Below, one piece after another: positions 17,273 to 24,216 of a DNA stretch of 64,000 nucleotides (its first letter is position 1; each line of letters begins with the position of its first letter). The stretch spans positions 1,488,001-1,552,000 of the forward strand of contig OY829281.1 in NCBI GenBank assembly GCA_963691715.1. The letters run 5' to 3'. The notes below the pieces were generated by a model, which was not told where the DNA came from, searched no databases, and was given only the letters and a program-made list of their open reading frames with translations. The DNA comes from HXMU1420-13 sp963691715. GTDB lineage: Bacteria > Bacteroidota > Rhodothermia > Balneolales > Balneolaceae. Made by a program: the position numbers and the translations under genes.

Positions 17273-18817
17273 ATGATTGATCTCGCTATTGTAGTCATTT
17301 ATTTTTTAGTGGTGTTCATCACCGCAATAAGCGGAAAACAAGGCAAAGATGTATCTGCTGATGAATATTTTCTTAGCTCTAGAAGCTTAAAATGGCCTTC
17401 TATCGCATTTTCTACCATCGCTACAAATATTCAAGGGTATCAATTTCTTGGAATGATGGGTTCTGCTTATTTATATGGCTTGGCTCAGGCTAGTCTTGAA
17501 ATAAATGCCATTCAAGGTATTCTGATGGGTGCCTTTATCTTTGTTCCTATTTTTTTAAAAGATCGTGTAACCACAATCACGCAGTTTATTAAAGCTCGGC
17601 TGGGAAAAACAATGGGATTGATTTATTCACTTTCCAATATCTTCATTTTTTCTACCATAACATTGGGAGCCGCTTTATTCTGGGGTGCTTATTCTGCAGA
17701 TATTGTTTTTGGAGAGTATCTATCATTTTTACATGAAGATCGACTGATACGAGTAGCTATTTTAGTTATAGGATTAGGACTATTTTCAGCCATTTATACC
17801 TATTTTGGGGGACTTTCAGCAGTTGTTAAAACTGATATTATCCAATTTTTTATCCTTCTTACAGGTGGTGCCATCGTGATGTTTGTAGCCATTCATCAAT
17901 TGGGAGGATGGAGCCAGTTATATGTTAAAACAGGTGATTTAATGCACCTACATTTGCCCGCAGATCATGAAACCCTGCCATGGCCACATATTTTTGGATT
18001 ATTTTTATTGAACATTAATTATTGGTGTTTTAATCAATCCGTTGTGCAAAGATCATTAGCTGCAAAAAGTCTAAAAGATGCGCAAATTGGTCTTATGGTG
18101 GGCGGAGTAATGAAATATGTGATGGCCTGTCTTATCGTAATTCCTGGTATAGCTTTGGTCGGAATTTTAGGAGCAAATGGATTAGAAGATCCCGACATGT
18201 CTTTCCCTTATCTTGTAAATACCTATTTACCTGTTGGATTAAAAGGCCTCATTCTATGCGCACTATTCGCCTCACTAATGAGTACGGTGGATTCGACCTA
18301 CAACTCCATCGCAACCTTATGGTCGATAGATATTTATAAAGTGTATATCAATAAAAAAGCTACCGAACAAGAAATAGTGAATGTTGGAAAGAGAGCTATT
18401 TTGATGGCTTTTATTTCAAGCTCAGTAATTGGTATTGTATTGTTATATATCAAATTCCAAGATTCGGGGGTCGCCTTTACCCATACATTAAATGAATTAC
18501 GATATTACATTAATTGTGGGATCGTAGTGATTGGGTGCTCAGCCGTATTTTTAATTGCTCCTAAACAAAAAGCGGCTGTGATTGCCTTCTTCGCAACCTT
18601 TATGGCCCATTTGGTGATCAAAGGGTTTTTCCCTGAAATCAACTACTTTATTAGAGCAATGTGGGTCATCATCATTGGGTTTGGACTCGCTTGGGGATTA
18701 TCCCTTACGAAATTTGTGAATCTTAAATCACTTATTGTATCCGTTTCTAAACAAAATTCTATCTTAGGTTTTGCTTTATTAGCATCACTTATAATTACTC
18801 ATATACTGTTTCATTAA
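17273..18817 (+). CDS. Sodium:solute symporter (SSS family)
   Basis: A 514-residue membrane protein with about 13-14 hydrophobic segments. SSS (SglT-like) hallmarks are DEYFLSSRSLKWPSIAFSTIATNIQGYQFLG near the N-terminus, the YTYFGGLSAVVKTDIIQFFILLTG block and LMSTVDSTYNSIATL in a later helix, where the Ser/Thr residues form the Na2 site. It probably imports the substrate of the two upstream enzymes by Na+ coupling. The start lies 25 bases after the monooxygenase stop, so it ends a three-gene operon. Confidence 0.9.
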   Translation: MIDLAIVVIYFLVVFITAISGKQGKDVSADEYFLSSRSLKWPSIAFSTIATNIQGYQFLGMMGSAYLYGLAQASLEINAIQGILMGAFIFVPIFLKDRVTTITQFIKARLGKTMGLIYSLSNIFIFSTITLGAALFWGAYSADIVFGEYLSFLHEDRLIRVAILVIGLGLFSAIYTYFGGLSAVVKTDIIQFFILLTGGAIVMFVAIHQLGGWSQLYVKTGDLMHLHLPADHETLPWPHIFGLFLLNINYWCFNQSVVQRSLAAKSLKDAQIGLMVGGVMKYVMACLIVIPGIALVGILGANGLEDPDMSFPYLVNTYLPVGLKGLILCALFASLMSTVDSTYNSIATLWSIDIYKVYINKKATEQEIVNVGKRAILMAFISSSVIGIVLLYIKFQDSGVAFTHTLNELRYYINCGIVVIGCSAVFLIAPKQKAAVIAFFATFMAHLVIKGFFPEINYFIRAMWVIIIGFGLAWGLSLTKFVNLKSLIVSVSKQNSILGFALLASLIITHILFH

Positions 18818-18915
18818 AAACGATGTTATGTATTTTAACTATGAAGATGGTCAAAATAAATACTGATGATATTATAGACTAGCATTCATTTCATGATCTA
18901 TTTTCCAAAAAATTT

Positions 18916-19108
18916 GGTTTTCTCATTCTCCATGGAAGCCCCCTAGACAAGTCGGATGCTGAATCTCCTCCATAGGATACTTTATGCACCGGCTTCGAAC
19001 GGAGTTGCATTTTTGAATTGTGTTGGTGTAAATAAAATCGTTACTTAACTAAAAACTAATCTCTGCGCCACCTTGCCTCCCGGCAGAATGAACGCAGGGT
19101 CGTTAGCT
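18916..19108 (+). repeat. attC-like repeat, copy C
   Basis: Left half GGTTTTCTCATTCTCCATGG, then GCCCCCTAGACAAGTCGGAT (the outermost left box is diverged); core GTTGGTGTAAATAAAATCG and TTACTTAAC (19021-19049); right end GAACGCAGGGTC then GTTAGCT (19102-19108). It opens the second cassette block directly after the symporter gene and precedes a lipoprotein gene by 23 bp. Confidence 0.75.
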
Positions 19109-19130
19109 TTCTAACCCAAATCGTCGAATC

Positions 19131-19511
19131 ATGAAACACTTAATCCTATTATCGATATTATTCATTTTACTTTCATGTAGTATAGATTCCAGTAATGATC
19201 TTCCAGACCCCCAACCTGCAAATGCTGAAATGATTAAAAGTGTAAATTTTGATGAAAATTCTGTCAATTTTACAGTCGTTAGCTCTGTTCCACAACCATG
19301 CTATAGTTTTTCTTCTTCTAAAATTGAAAGTTCAAATGAAGTAGTTAATATTACTATTTATACTCAGAGACAAACAAATGATCCTTGCCCTGATATGGTG
19401 TCTAGTATAGAGTCAGATATTACAGTTCCAGTCGAGTCAGGTAATACATACTTATTTAAATTTTGGAAGTATAATGAAACTACTTTAGATACAACTATTA
19501 TTATCCCCTAA
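19131..19511 (+). CDS. Small lipoprotein of unknown function
   Basis: A 126-residue protein with a classic lipoprotein signal: MKHLILLSILFILLSC, Cys16 followed by Ser/Asp-rich linker. The mature part is Ser/Thr-rich with three further Cys residues (QPCYSFSSS, NDPCPD), and beta-strand-like. No family was recognised. It sits alone between repeat copies C and D in the same orientation, as a cassette passenger would. Confidence 0.65.
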   Translation: MKHLILLSILFILLSCSIDSSNDLPDPQPANAEMIKSVNFDENSVNFTVVSSVPQPCYSFSSSKIESSNEVVNITIYTQRQTNDPCPDMVSSIESDITVPVESGNTYLFKFWKYNETTLDTTIIIP

Positions 19512-19520
19512 ACCATAGTA

Positions 19521-19720
19521 AACTAACAACCACTCCTCCATGGGAGCCCCCTAAACAAGTCGGATATGGAATCCTCTCCTTCGGATACGTTCAGCACAGG
19601 TTCCGAATAGAATTACACTTATGTATTGTGTTGGTGTAAATAAAATCGTTACTTAACGAAAAACTAATCCCTGTATCACCCCGCCTGCCGGCAAGTAGGT
19701 TAAGCTCAGGGTCGTTAGCT
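19521..19720 (+). repeat. attC-like repeat, copy D (full length)
   Basis: A complete 200-bp copy. The left box is AACTAAC (19521-19527) then AACCACTCCTCCATGGGAGC; the right box is GTTAGCT (19714-19720) after TAAGCTCAGGGTC. Internal hairpins include TTCGGA/TCCGAA, TACAC/GTGTA and the perfect TCGTTA-CT-TAACGA. It shares the variant AATAGAATTACACTTATG with copy G, so these two are close relatives. Confidence 0.8.
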
Positions 19721-19736
19721 ACATTTTACAACTACT

Positions 19737-20597
19737 GTGTTATTTCCTGCTTTACGAAAAATTCAACAACATTTCAATTGGGAATCAACAAATCTCACAG
19801 TCAGTGGATTATATGAGAACTATTTATTCAGAATACAAGATCACCAAGGGTATAAATCCATAACTATATATCTACCTAAATTAGAAAAGAATGAAGCTTC
19901 AGAACTTCAGTCTATACTTAATTCCAAAAAGGATGCCATACTCTATTCTGATTTTAAGATAAATGAAAAACTAATTTTTTTTATTTTTGAAGAAAAGTGG
20001 AGGCCTTTCGGATATTTAAAATTGAAAAATGGAATCGAAAGAATTGCTCAGATACTAAGGGGTGAGAATATTGATCATTCGACTTACTGTTATGAATGTG
20101 GAACCACTGAAGATCTTATAGTATATGAGGCAAGAGATATTTACAAATCTACCTTTCTATTATGTTCTAAAGATGCTTTGAGAATTGAGACTGAGATGAA
20201 AAATCATCGTTCGAATTACTTCAAAATTTCTTTAAAAAGATTAGCAATAGGCTTTTTAACTGTTTTACCATTTCATACTGTTATTGTCGCTTTAGCTTCA
20301 ATATCTCCATGGTTTGTAGCGTTTACATCACCATTTTTACCTGTTATCATCTTTGATATTACTTTATGGCTATTTGATCTCTTGAAGTTTGAAACAAAAC
20401 TCGATGTTGATTTAATGAGCTATGGTTTATTGCTTATCACCATAATAAGTGTGGATTATTTCATAATTAAGGGAATAGATGATTTTTGGATTGCTATTCT
20501 ATTTCAAATTCTTGGACTTAGTATGATTTTTCCCTTTTTAAATCTAACTATTAAAAGTATTCTAAAACCAAAATTAAATGAACTACAACGTTTGTAA
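19737..20597 (+). CDS. Membrane protein with CxxC motif
   Basis: A 286-residue protein starting with GTG at 19737, 17 bp after repeat D. The N-terminal half is soluble and includes CYECG (a CxxC pair) and a later Cys in FLLCSKDA, suggesting a small metal site. The C-terminal half has four likely membrane segments (about residues 165-190, 195-215, 225-245 and 250-275). No family was recognised. It is a passenger between copies D and E. The GTG start is chosen because no in-frame ATG lies close. Confidence 0.55.
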   Translation: MLFPALRKIQQHFNWESTNLTVSGLYENYLFRIQDHQGYKSITIYLPKLEKNEASELQSILNSKKDAILYSDFKINEKLIFFIFEEKWRPFGYLKLKNGIERIAQILRGENIDHSTYCYECGTTEDLIVYEARDIYKSTFLLCSKDALRIETEMKNHRSNYFKISLKRLAIGFLTVLPFHTVIVALASISPWFVAFTSPFLPVIIFDITLWLFDLLKFETKLDVDLMSYGLLLITIISVDYFIIKGIDDFWIAILFQILGLSMIFPFLNLTIKSILKPKLNELQRL

Positions 20598-20600
20598 TGC

Positions 20601-20788
20601 AGATAACAACCACTCCTCCATGGGAGCCCTCGGACAATTCTGACTCCTTCGGATGCGTTCACTTAAGGCTTTGAACGGAGCCGCACTTTTGAATTGTGTT
20701 AGTATAAATAAAATCGTTACTTGACGAAAAACTAATCTCTGCACTACCCTGCCTGTTGGTAGGAGGGTTAAATGCGGGGTCGTTATCC
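20601..20788 (+). repeat. attC-like repeat, copy E (full length)
   Basis: Left box AGATAAC (20601-20607) then AACCACTCCTCCATGGGAGC; core GCACTTTTGAATTGTG and ATAAATAAAATCGTTACTTG; right end GGGTTAAATGCGGGGTC and GTTATCC (20782-20788). The right box differs from copies C and D and matches the left box of the next copy (GAATAAC) in six of seven complementary bases. Confidence 0.8.
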
Positions 20789-20792
20789 ATAC

Positions 20793-21260
20793 ATGCCAGT
20801 AAAGAAAATGGAATTAAATCCACTTTATGAATCACATATCGTAAAAGTAGCTGTCTCATTTGAGCCAACAGCACCAGATTTAGATCCTGATAAGTTGTCA
20901 AAGGTTCTAAATATTGATGCTGATGATTCTGCAAAAGCGGGTAACAAAAGACATAACTTTATTGGAAAGCCTGTGGAGCAACACATAGAAGGTTGGTGGA
21001 AATTGAGTACAGAAGACAAAGTAAGCTCTAAAGACATTAATGCGCATTTTAAATATTTATTAGACAGACTTTTGCCTCACAAGGATAAAATCTTGAACCT
21101 CACTGCTAATGGTAAAACCTATTTCAATGTAGTTTGGAAGTCCACATATTTGTATGCTGGAACTGGTCCAGTTTTAGAACATGAGATTATACATGGGGTC
21201 ACAGAATTAAACGCTGAGATTGGTTTTGATATCTATCAAGTAGATGAAAAGAAAAGCTAG
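20793..21260 (+). CDS. DUF4279-domain protein
   Basis: About 155 residues. An in-frame ATG at 20772 lies inside repeat E, so the ATG at 20793 is preferred. DUF4279 features are VSFEPTAPDLDPDKLSKVLNI near the N-terminus, a basic stretch AKAGNKRHNF, and IEGWWKLSTED followed by a helical LLDRLLPHKDKI. Members are widespread small cytoplasmic proteins, often next to toxin-like genes, and some may be immunity proteins; no reaction is known. It is a single gene between repeats E and F. Confidence 0.7.
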   Translation: MPVKKMELNPLYESHIVKVAVSFEPTAPDLDPDKLSKVLNIDADDSAKAGNKRHNFIGKPVEQHIEGWWKLSTEDKVSSKDINAHFKYLLDRLLPHKDKILNLTANGKTYFNVVWKSTYLYAGTGPVLEHEIIHGVTELNAEIGFDIYQVDEKKS

Positions 21261-21460
21261 GAATAACAACCATTTCTCTAAAGGAGCACCCTAGACAAAT
21301 TGGATTCTGAAATTCCTCCTTCAAATACATTCAGCACTGGCTCCGAACGGAGTCGCACTTTTGTATTGTGTTGGTGTAAATAAAATCGTTACTTAACGAA
21401 AAACTAATCTTTGGACCGCACTGCTAGCAGTCAGGCAGTCCAAATACAGATTCGATATCC
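21261..21460 (+). repeat. attC-like repeat, copy F
   Basis: Left box GAATAAC (21261-21267), then AACCATTTCTCTAAAGGAGC; core GTCGCACTTTTGTATTGTG and GTAAATAAAATCGTTACTTAACG; the right end is altered, reading TTCGATATCC where other copies have GTCGTTATCC. The IS1595-like element lies eight bases downstream of its end. Confidence 0.75.
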
Positions 21461-21467
21461 TGCTTTT

Positions 21468-21475
21468 TAAAATAA
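21468..21475. repeat. Target site duplication, left
   Basis: TAAAATAA directly abuts the left end of the IS1595-like element and is repeated exactly at 22211-22218, giving the 8-bp duplication typical of this family. Confidence 0.9.
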
Positions 21476-22210
21476 GGGTCAAGACAACTTAAGAGGGTTG
21501 TTTCGGATTAAAGATAAGAGTTTTGGATAGATATTTTCTTTACGATAATTGAATCGGAATTCGGACTCTTTAAGATGCAGGTAAAAAGTAGCGGGGTGCA
21601 TTCCCCGGCACTTAACTAATCGGGTTTTAGCAAATCCCCAAAAGCCTTCTATTCCGTTGATATGGCTTGTGGAGGTGGCAAACTCATTGCGCCCATGATC
21701 CACACGTAGGTGCTTAGCATACCCTAAGTCCACCAGCCCATTGTAGCCTCGCCAGCCATCGGAATGAATCACACTTTCTAGGGCTACTTTTCCTCTAATA
21801 ATAGCCTGTAAGGTCTTTTTAGAGGCGTTGGGCACCACCTCTGTATACACCTTTCCATTACGCTAGTAGAGTCCAAATACCAATACTTTTCCATACGCAC
21901 CGCGTCCCCGTTTACCTTTTACTCGTCGGGCACCAAACAAAGATTCATCGACTTCCACCTGTCCACTAAATGGAGATTCGGACTCACAAAACTCGGCGAT
22001 ACGCCTGCGGATAGCTGTTAAATGTTTGTTGACTGAATTGCGAGAAATACCACTGAGTTCGGCGGTCTGCACCGCGGTTAGATCTAGGCAAAAAAGGCGT
22101 AGAATCTGTCGGAATTTAGCCTCAGAAATTCGTGAACGGTATATATACTTATTACGGATTGGCATACAACAACTTATGGAATTTTAATATCCCTTAAGTT
22201 GTCTTGACCC
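21476..22210 (-). mobile_element. IS1595-like insertion sequence, 735 bp
   Basis: Bounded by perfect 18-bp terminal inverted repeats (GGGTCAAGACAACTTAAG at 21476-21493 and its complement at 22193-22210) and by an 8-bp TAAAATAA duplication. It contains one transposase gene on the minus strand that is broken by a single in-frame TAG. The intact ends and duplication show a fairly recent insertion. It landed just upstream of the start codon of the SF0329-like gene at 22225, separating that gene from repeat copy F. Confidence 0.92.
21479..22165 (-). pseudogene. IS1595-family transposase with in-frame stop
   Basis: Reads MPIRNKYIYRSRISEAKFRQ (N-terminal helix-turn-helix region with LTAVQTAELSGISRNSVNKHL), then VEVDESLFGARRVKG (first catalytic Asp), VLVFGLY, a TAG at about 21862, and in the same frame RNGKVYTEVVPN, HSDGWRGY (second Asp) and HINGIEGFWGFAKTRL (the terminal catalytic motif). 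Only the amber codon separates the halves; no frame change occurs. The transposase is therefore inactive unless the stop is read through. Confidence 0.88.
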
Positions 22211-22218
22211 TAAAATAA
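22211..22218. repeat. Target site duplication, right
   Basis: TAAAATAA, identical to the copy on the left side of the insertion sequence; the ATG of the following gene is only six bases further downstream. Confidence 0.9.
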
Positions 22219-22224
22219 ATATCT

Positions 22225-22746
22225 ATGAAATGGAGTAAACTCAAAAATTCAATTGAAAACTTTTTTGCAGACTCAGTAAAAGGTAGAGTTGAATTAAGAA
22301 GTACGAGATATCACAAAGCACATGACCATGAAGGTAGAGGATATATTACTATAGACAAAAAAGAGATCGCAAGTTTTTGTTCAATATCAGCTTGGAACGC
22401 AGAGTTTAAATTAGCTGAAGATATTCGTAAAATTTCCGGGGCTACAGATTATAAAAACCCTGATCATCAAGAAGATTATTATATGGCCTATAGTCAAGCA
22501 GAAGGTATTCTACATAATCAAGGAATTTATAGTCAGTATGAGTTCTATGACTCCTTAAAATCATATTTGACACTTTCTATAGATGACGCATTAAAATCAG
22601 ATAATCTAATAATTCTAGCACTAGCAATATTTGATCGTCGACTTGGAAAAAGGAGAATTCCACTGCAAAAGGAATCTTATAGAAGACACCCAGCATTAAA
22701 AATATTCTATGAATTTAGATGTTCTGTTGAAAATATTGCTATATAA
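22225..22746 (+). CDS. SF0329-family-like protein
   Basis: A 173-residue protein beginning MKWSKLKNSIENFFADSVKGRVEL, followed by RSTRYHKAHDHEGRGYITIDKKEIASF. This start matches a conserved family of unknown function (named after SF0329 in Shigella) that is found scattered in accessory DNA. No catalytic residues are assigned. It was a cassette passenger following repeat F; the insertion sequence now ends 14 bases before its ATG and has removed its original upstream region, so expression may depend on the element. Confidence 0.65.
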   Translation: MKWSKLKNSIENFFADSVKGRVELRSTRYHKAHDHEGRGYITIDKKEIASFCSISAWNAEFKLAEDIRKISGATDYKNPDHQEDYYMAYSQAEGILHNQGIYSQYEFYDSLKSYLTLSIDDALKSDNLIILALAIFDRRLGKRRIPLQKESYRRHPALKIFYEFRCSVENIAI

Positions 22747-22756
22747 ATACAGGAAA

Positions 22757-22950
22757 TTAAAAACTATCTCTCCATGAGAGCCATTAGACAACTCGAATAC
22801 CGAATCTCTTCTTTCAAATACATTCGGCACAGGTTCCCAATAGAATTACACTTATGTATTGTGTTGGTGTAAATAAAATCGTTACTTAACTAAAAACTAA
22901 TCTGTGCGCCACATGCCAGTAGGTAGGTAAAATGTGAGGTATTTAGGTGC
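22757..22950 (+). repeat. attC-like repeat, copy G
   Basis: The core (AATAGAATTACACTTATG, GTGTTGGTGTAAATAAAATC, GTTACTTAAC; about 22839-22890) is almost identical to copy D. Both outer boxes are eroded: left AAAACTATCTCTCCATGAGAG, right GTAGGTAAAATGTGAGGTATTTAGG. A hypothetical gene starts at 22959. Confidence 0.7.
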
Positions 22951-22958
22951 TTTAACTA

Positions 22959-23363
22959 ATGAAAAGAGAATCGTTTCTTACTGAATTTTTGGGAGCACTT
23001 GGTGCCGAATCACTAGACTATACCAAGATAGAGAAGGAAACTATTTCTGGAACTGTACATTACCGGCAAAGTTTAGATGATGAAATAGAAGATTTGAAAC
23101 AAGATTTCTGTTGGCACATGACTGAAGAAAACGTACCTAGTAATGATGTTTTCAAATTGGCAGAATTAATACATAAACAACATTTATTAGACATAGATCA
23201 ACTCAATATATCGGTAGAAGAATTAAGAGAACGATATAATCAGACCTGCAATTCGGTTTTCACACAACAAGAATTTAACAACATACTTGGAGTGCTTGAA
23301 AGTATTGTTGTAAGAATGGTAGATAGTGGTGAAGAAACAGATTCTTATTTTATTCACGAATAA
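22959..23363 (+). CDS. Hypothetical cassette-borne protein
   Basis: A 134-residue acidic, mostly helical cytoplasmic protein (MKRESFLTEFLGALGAESLD at the N-terminus, SVEELRERYNQTCNSVFTQQEFNNIL in the C-terminal half). No signal peptide, membrane segment or known motif was seen. It starts nine bases after repeat G and ends seven bases before repeat H, so it fills the space between two repeats completely, as integron cassette genes do. Confidence 0.55.
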   Translation: MKRESFLTEFLGALGAESLDYTKIEKETISGTVHYRQSLDDEIEDLKQDFCWHMTEENVPSNDVFKLAELIHKQHLLDIDQLNISVEELRERYNQTCNSVFTQQEFNNILGVLESIVVRMVDSGEETDSYFIHE

Positions 23364-23370
23364 GCGCCCT

Positions 23371-23444
23371 ATAACAATGTTTTCTCTCAAGGAGCGCCTT
23401 TGGACAAGTCGCTTGCTAGCTTAATATTAGGTGTAAGTTAGGTA
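23371..23444 (+). repeat. Short attC-like repeat, copy H
   Basis: A 74-bp version. The left half resembles the other copies (TATAACAATGTTTTCTCTCA, AGGAGCGCC, GGACAAGTCG), but the whole centre is missing and the right end is GTTAGGT (23438-23444), a perfect GTTRRRY box. Its length falls in the usual attC range, unlike the 190-bp copies. Confidence 0.65.
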
Positions 23445-23505
23445 CATCGACAATGATTTGGCGCTAGTACCAAAATTTGGTAATTTCGAAATAAATATTG
23501 AACTC

Positions 23506-23766
23506 ATGAAAAATACATCCATTTCACTCGGAAACTACTTTGACCAATTTGTCCAAAAACAAGTTTCAACTGGGCGGTATAAAAATGTTAGTGAAGTAAT
23601 CAGAGCTGGACTTCGACTTTTAGAGAATGAAGAAAGTAAAGTGCTTGCATTACGAAACGCAATCCAAGAAGGTCTTGATAGTGCTTTAGTAGAAGATTTT
23701 GACTTTGAAGATAATTTAAAGAGACTAAAAACGGAAAAATTAAAGAATGGCGAAAGTAATATTTAG
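23506..23766 (+). CDS. ParD-like ribbon-helix-helix antitoxin
   Basis: 86 residues from the ATG at 23506 (an in-frame start at 23458 is rejected because the family begins at MKNTSISLGNYFDQFV). The ribbon-helix-helix part is TSISLGNYFDQFVQKQVSTGRYKNVSEVIRAGLRLLE, which binds the operator as a dimer; the C-terminal tail (about residues 50-86) wraps the toxin. It overlaps the ParE gene by 20 bases, so the two are translated together. It lies in the cassette after repeat H. Confidence 0.88.
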   Translation: MKNTSISLGNYFDQFVQKQVSTGRYKNVSEVIRAGLRLLENEESKVLALRNAIQEGLDSALVEDFDFEDNLKRLKTEKLKNGESNI

Positions 23767-24046
23767 ACAAAAAGCCATTGATGATTTAAATAACATTTGG
23801 GATTATACATTTAAAAAATGGTCTGCCAAACAAGCTGACAAATATTATGCTACAATAAAACTGTTTTGTAACGGTATTGGACAAAATCCTGATGTTGGAA
23901 AAGAATATGACAGAATAAATAAGAATTTACTTGGGTTAAAATGTGGAAGGCATATCATATTTTATCAATCACTCCCTGAGGATAAAATTGAAGTCATACG
24001 GATTCTACACGAGCGAATGGATTTAAAAAAAAGGATAGCTGAATAA
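23747..24046 (+). CDS. ParE-like toxin
   Basis: A 99-residue ParE/RelE-fold toxin. It starts MAKVIFRQKAIDDLNNIWDYTFKKWSAKQADKYY, the typical ParE N-terminal helical hairpin, and ends with HIIFYQSLPEDKIEVIRILHERMDL, the conserved strand and tail. ParE proteins inhibit DNA gyrase. With the ParD-like partner it forms the second toxin-antitoxin system in the repeat array; such pairs are known to stabilise large cassette arrays in other bacteria. Confidence 0.9.
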   Translation: MAKVIFRQKAIDDLNNIWDYTFKKWSAKQADKYYATIKLFCNGIGQNPDVGKEYDRINKNLLGLKCGRHIIFYQSLPEDKIEVIRILHERMDLKKRIAE

Positions 24047-24052
24047 AACTTC

Positions 24053-24212
24053 ACCCAACGTTGCAGAGCTAAGTAGAGTAGTTTTACCATTGAATTTAGC
24101 CCAAGTTGGATACTGAATCCTATCACTCGGACCCATTCAGTACAGGCTCTGAATGGAGTCGCACTTTTGTATTGTGCCGGTGAAAATAAAATCGTTATTA
24201 AAAATAAAAACA
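24053..24212 (+). repeat. attC-like repeat, copy I (hybrid)
   Basis: The left box is ACCCAAC (24053-24059), a perfect RYYYAAC and complementary in six of seven bases to the right box GTTAGGT of copy H. The next part is unlike the others, but the core returns (GCCCAAGTTGGATACTGAATCC, GGAGTCGCACTTTTGTATTG, AAATAAAATCGTTA). The right end is AACAACGTTTAAG. It closes the array; the convergent dehydrogenase gene ends at 24217. Confidence 0.65.
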
Positions 24213-24216
24213 ACGT

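Noticed and set aside
20659..20934. Minus-strand reading frame of 91 codons across repeat E
   Set aside because: It covers the repeat and the start of the DUF4279 gene on the other strand; the translation shows no family and changes between repeat copies.
7566..24212. CRISPR array
   Set aside because: The repeats are about 190 bp and separated by whole genes; there are no short regular spacers and no cas genes.
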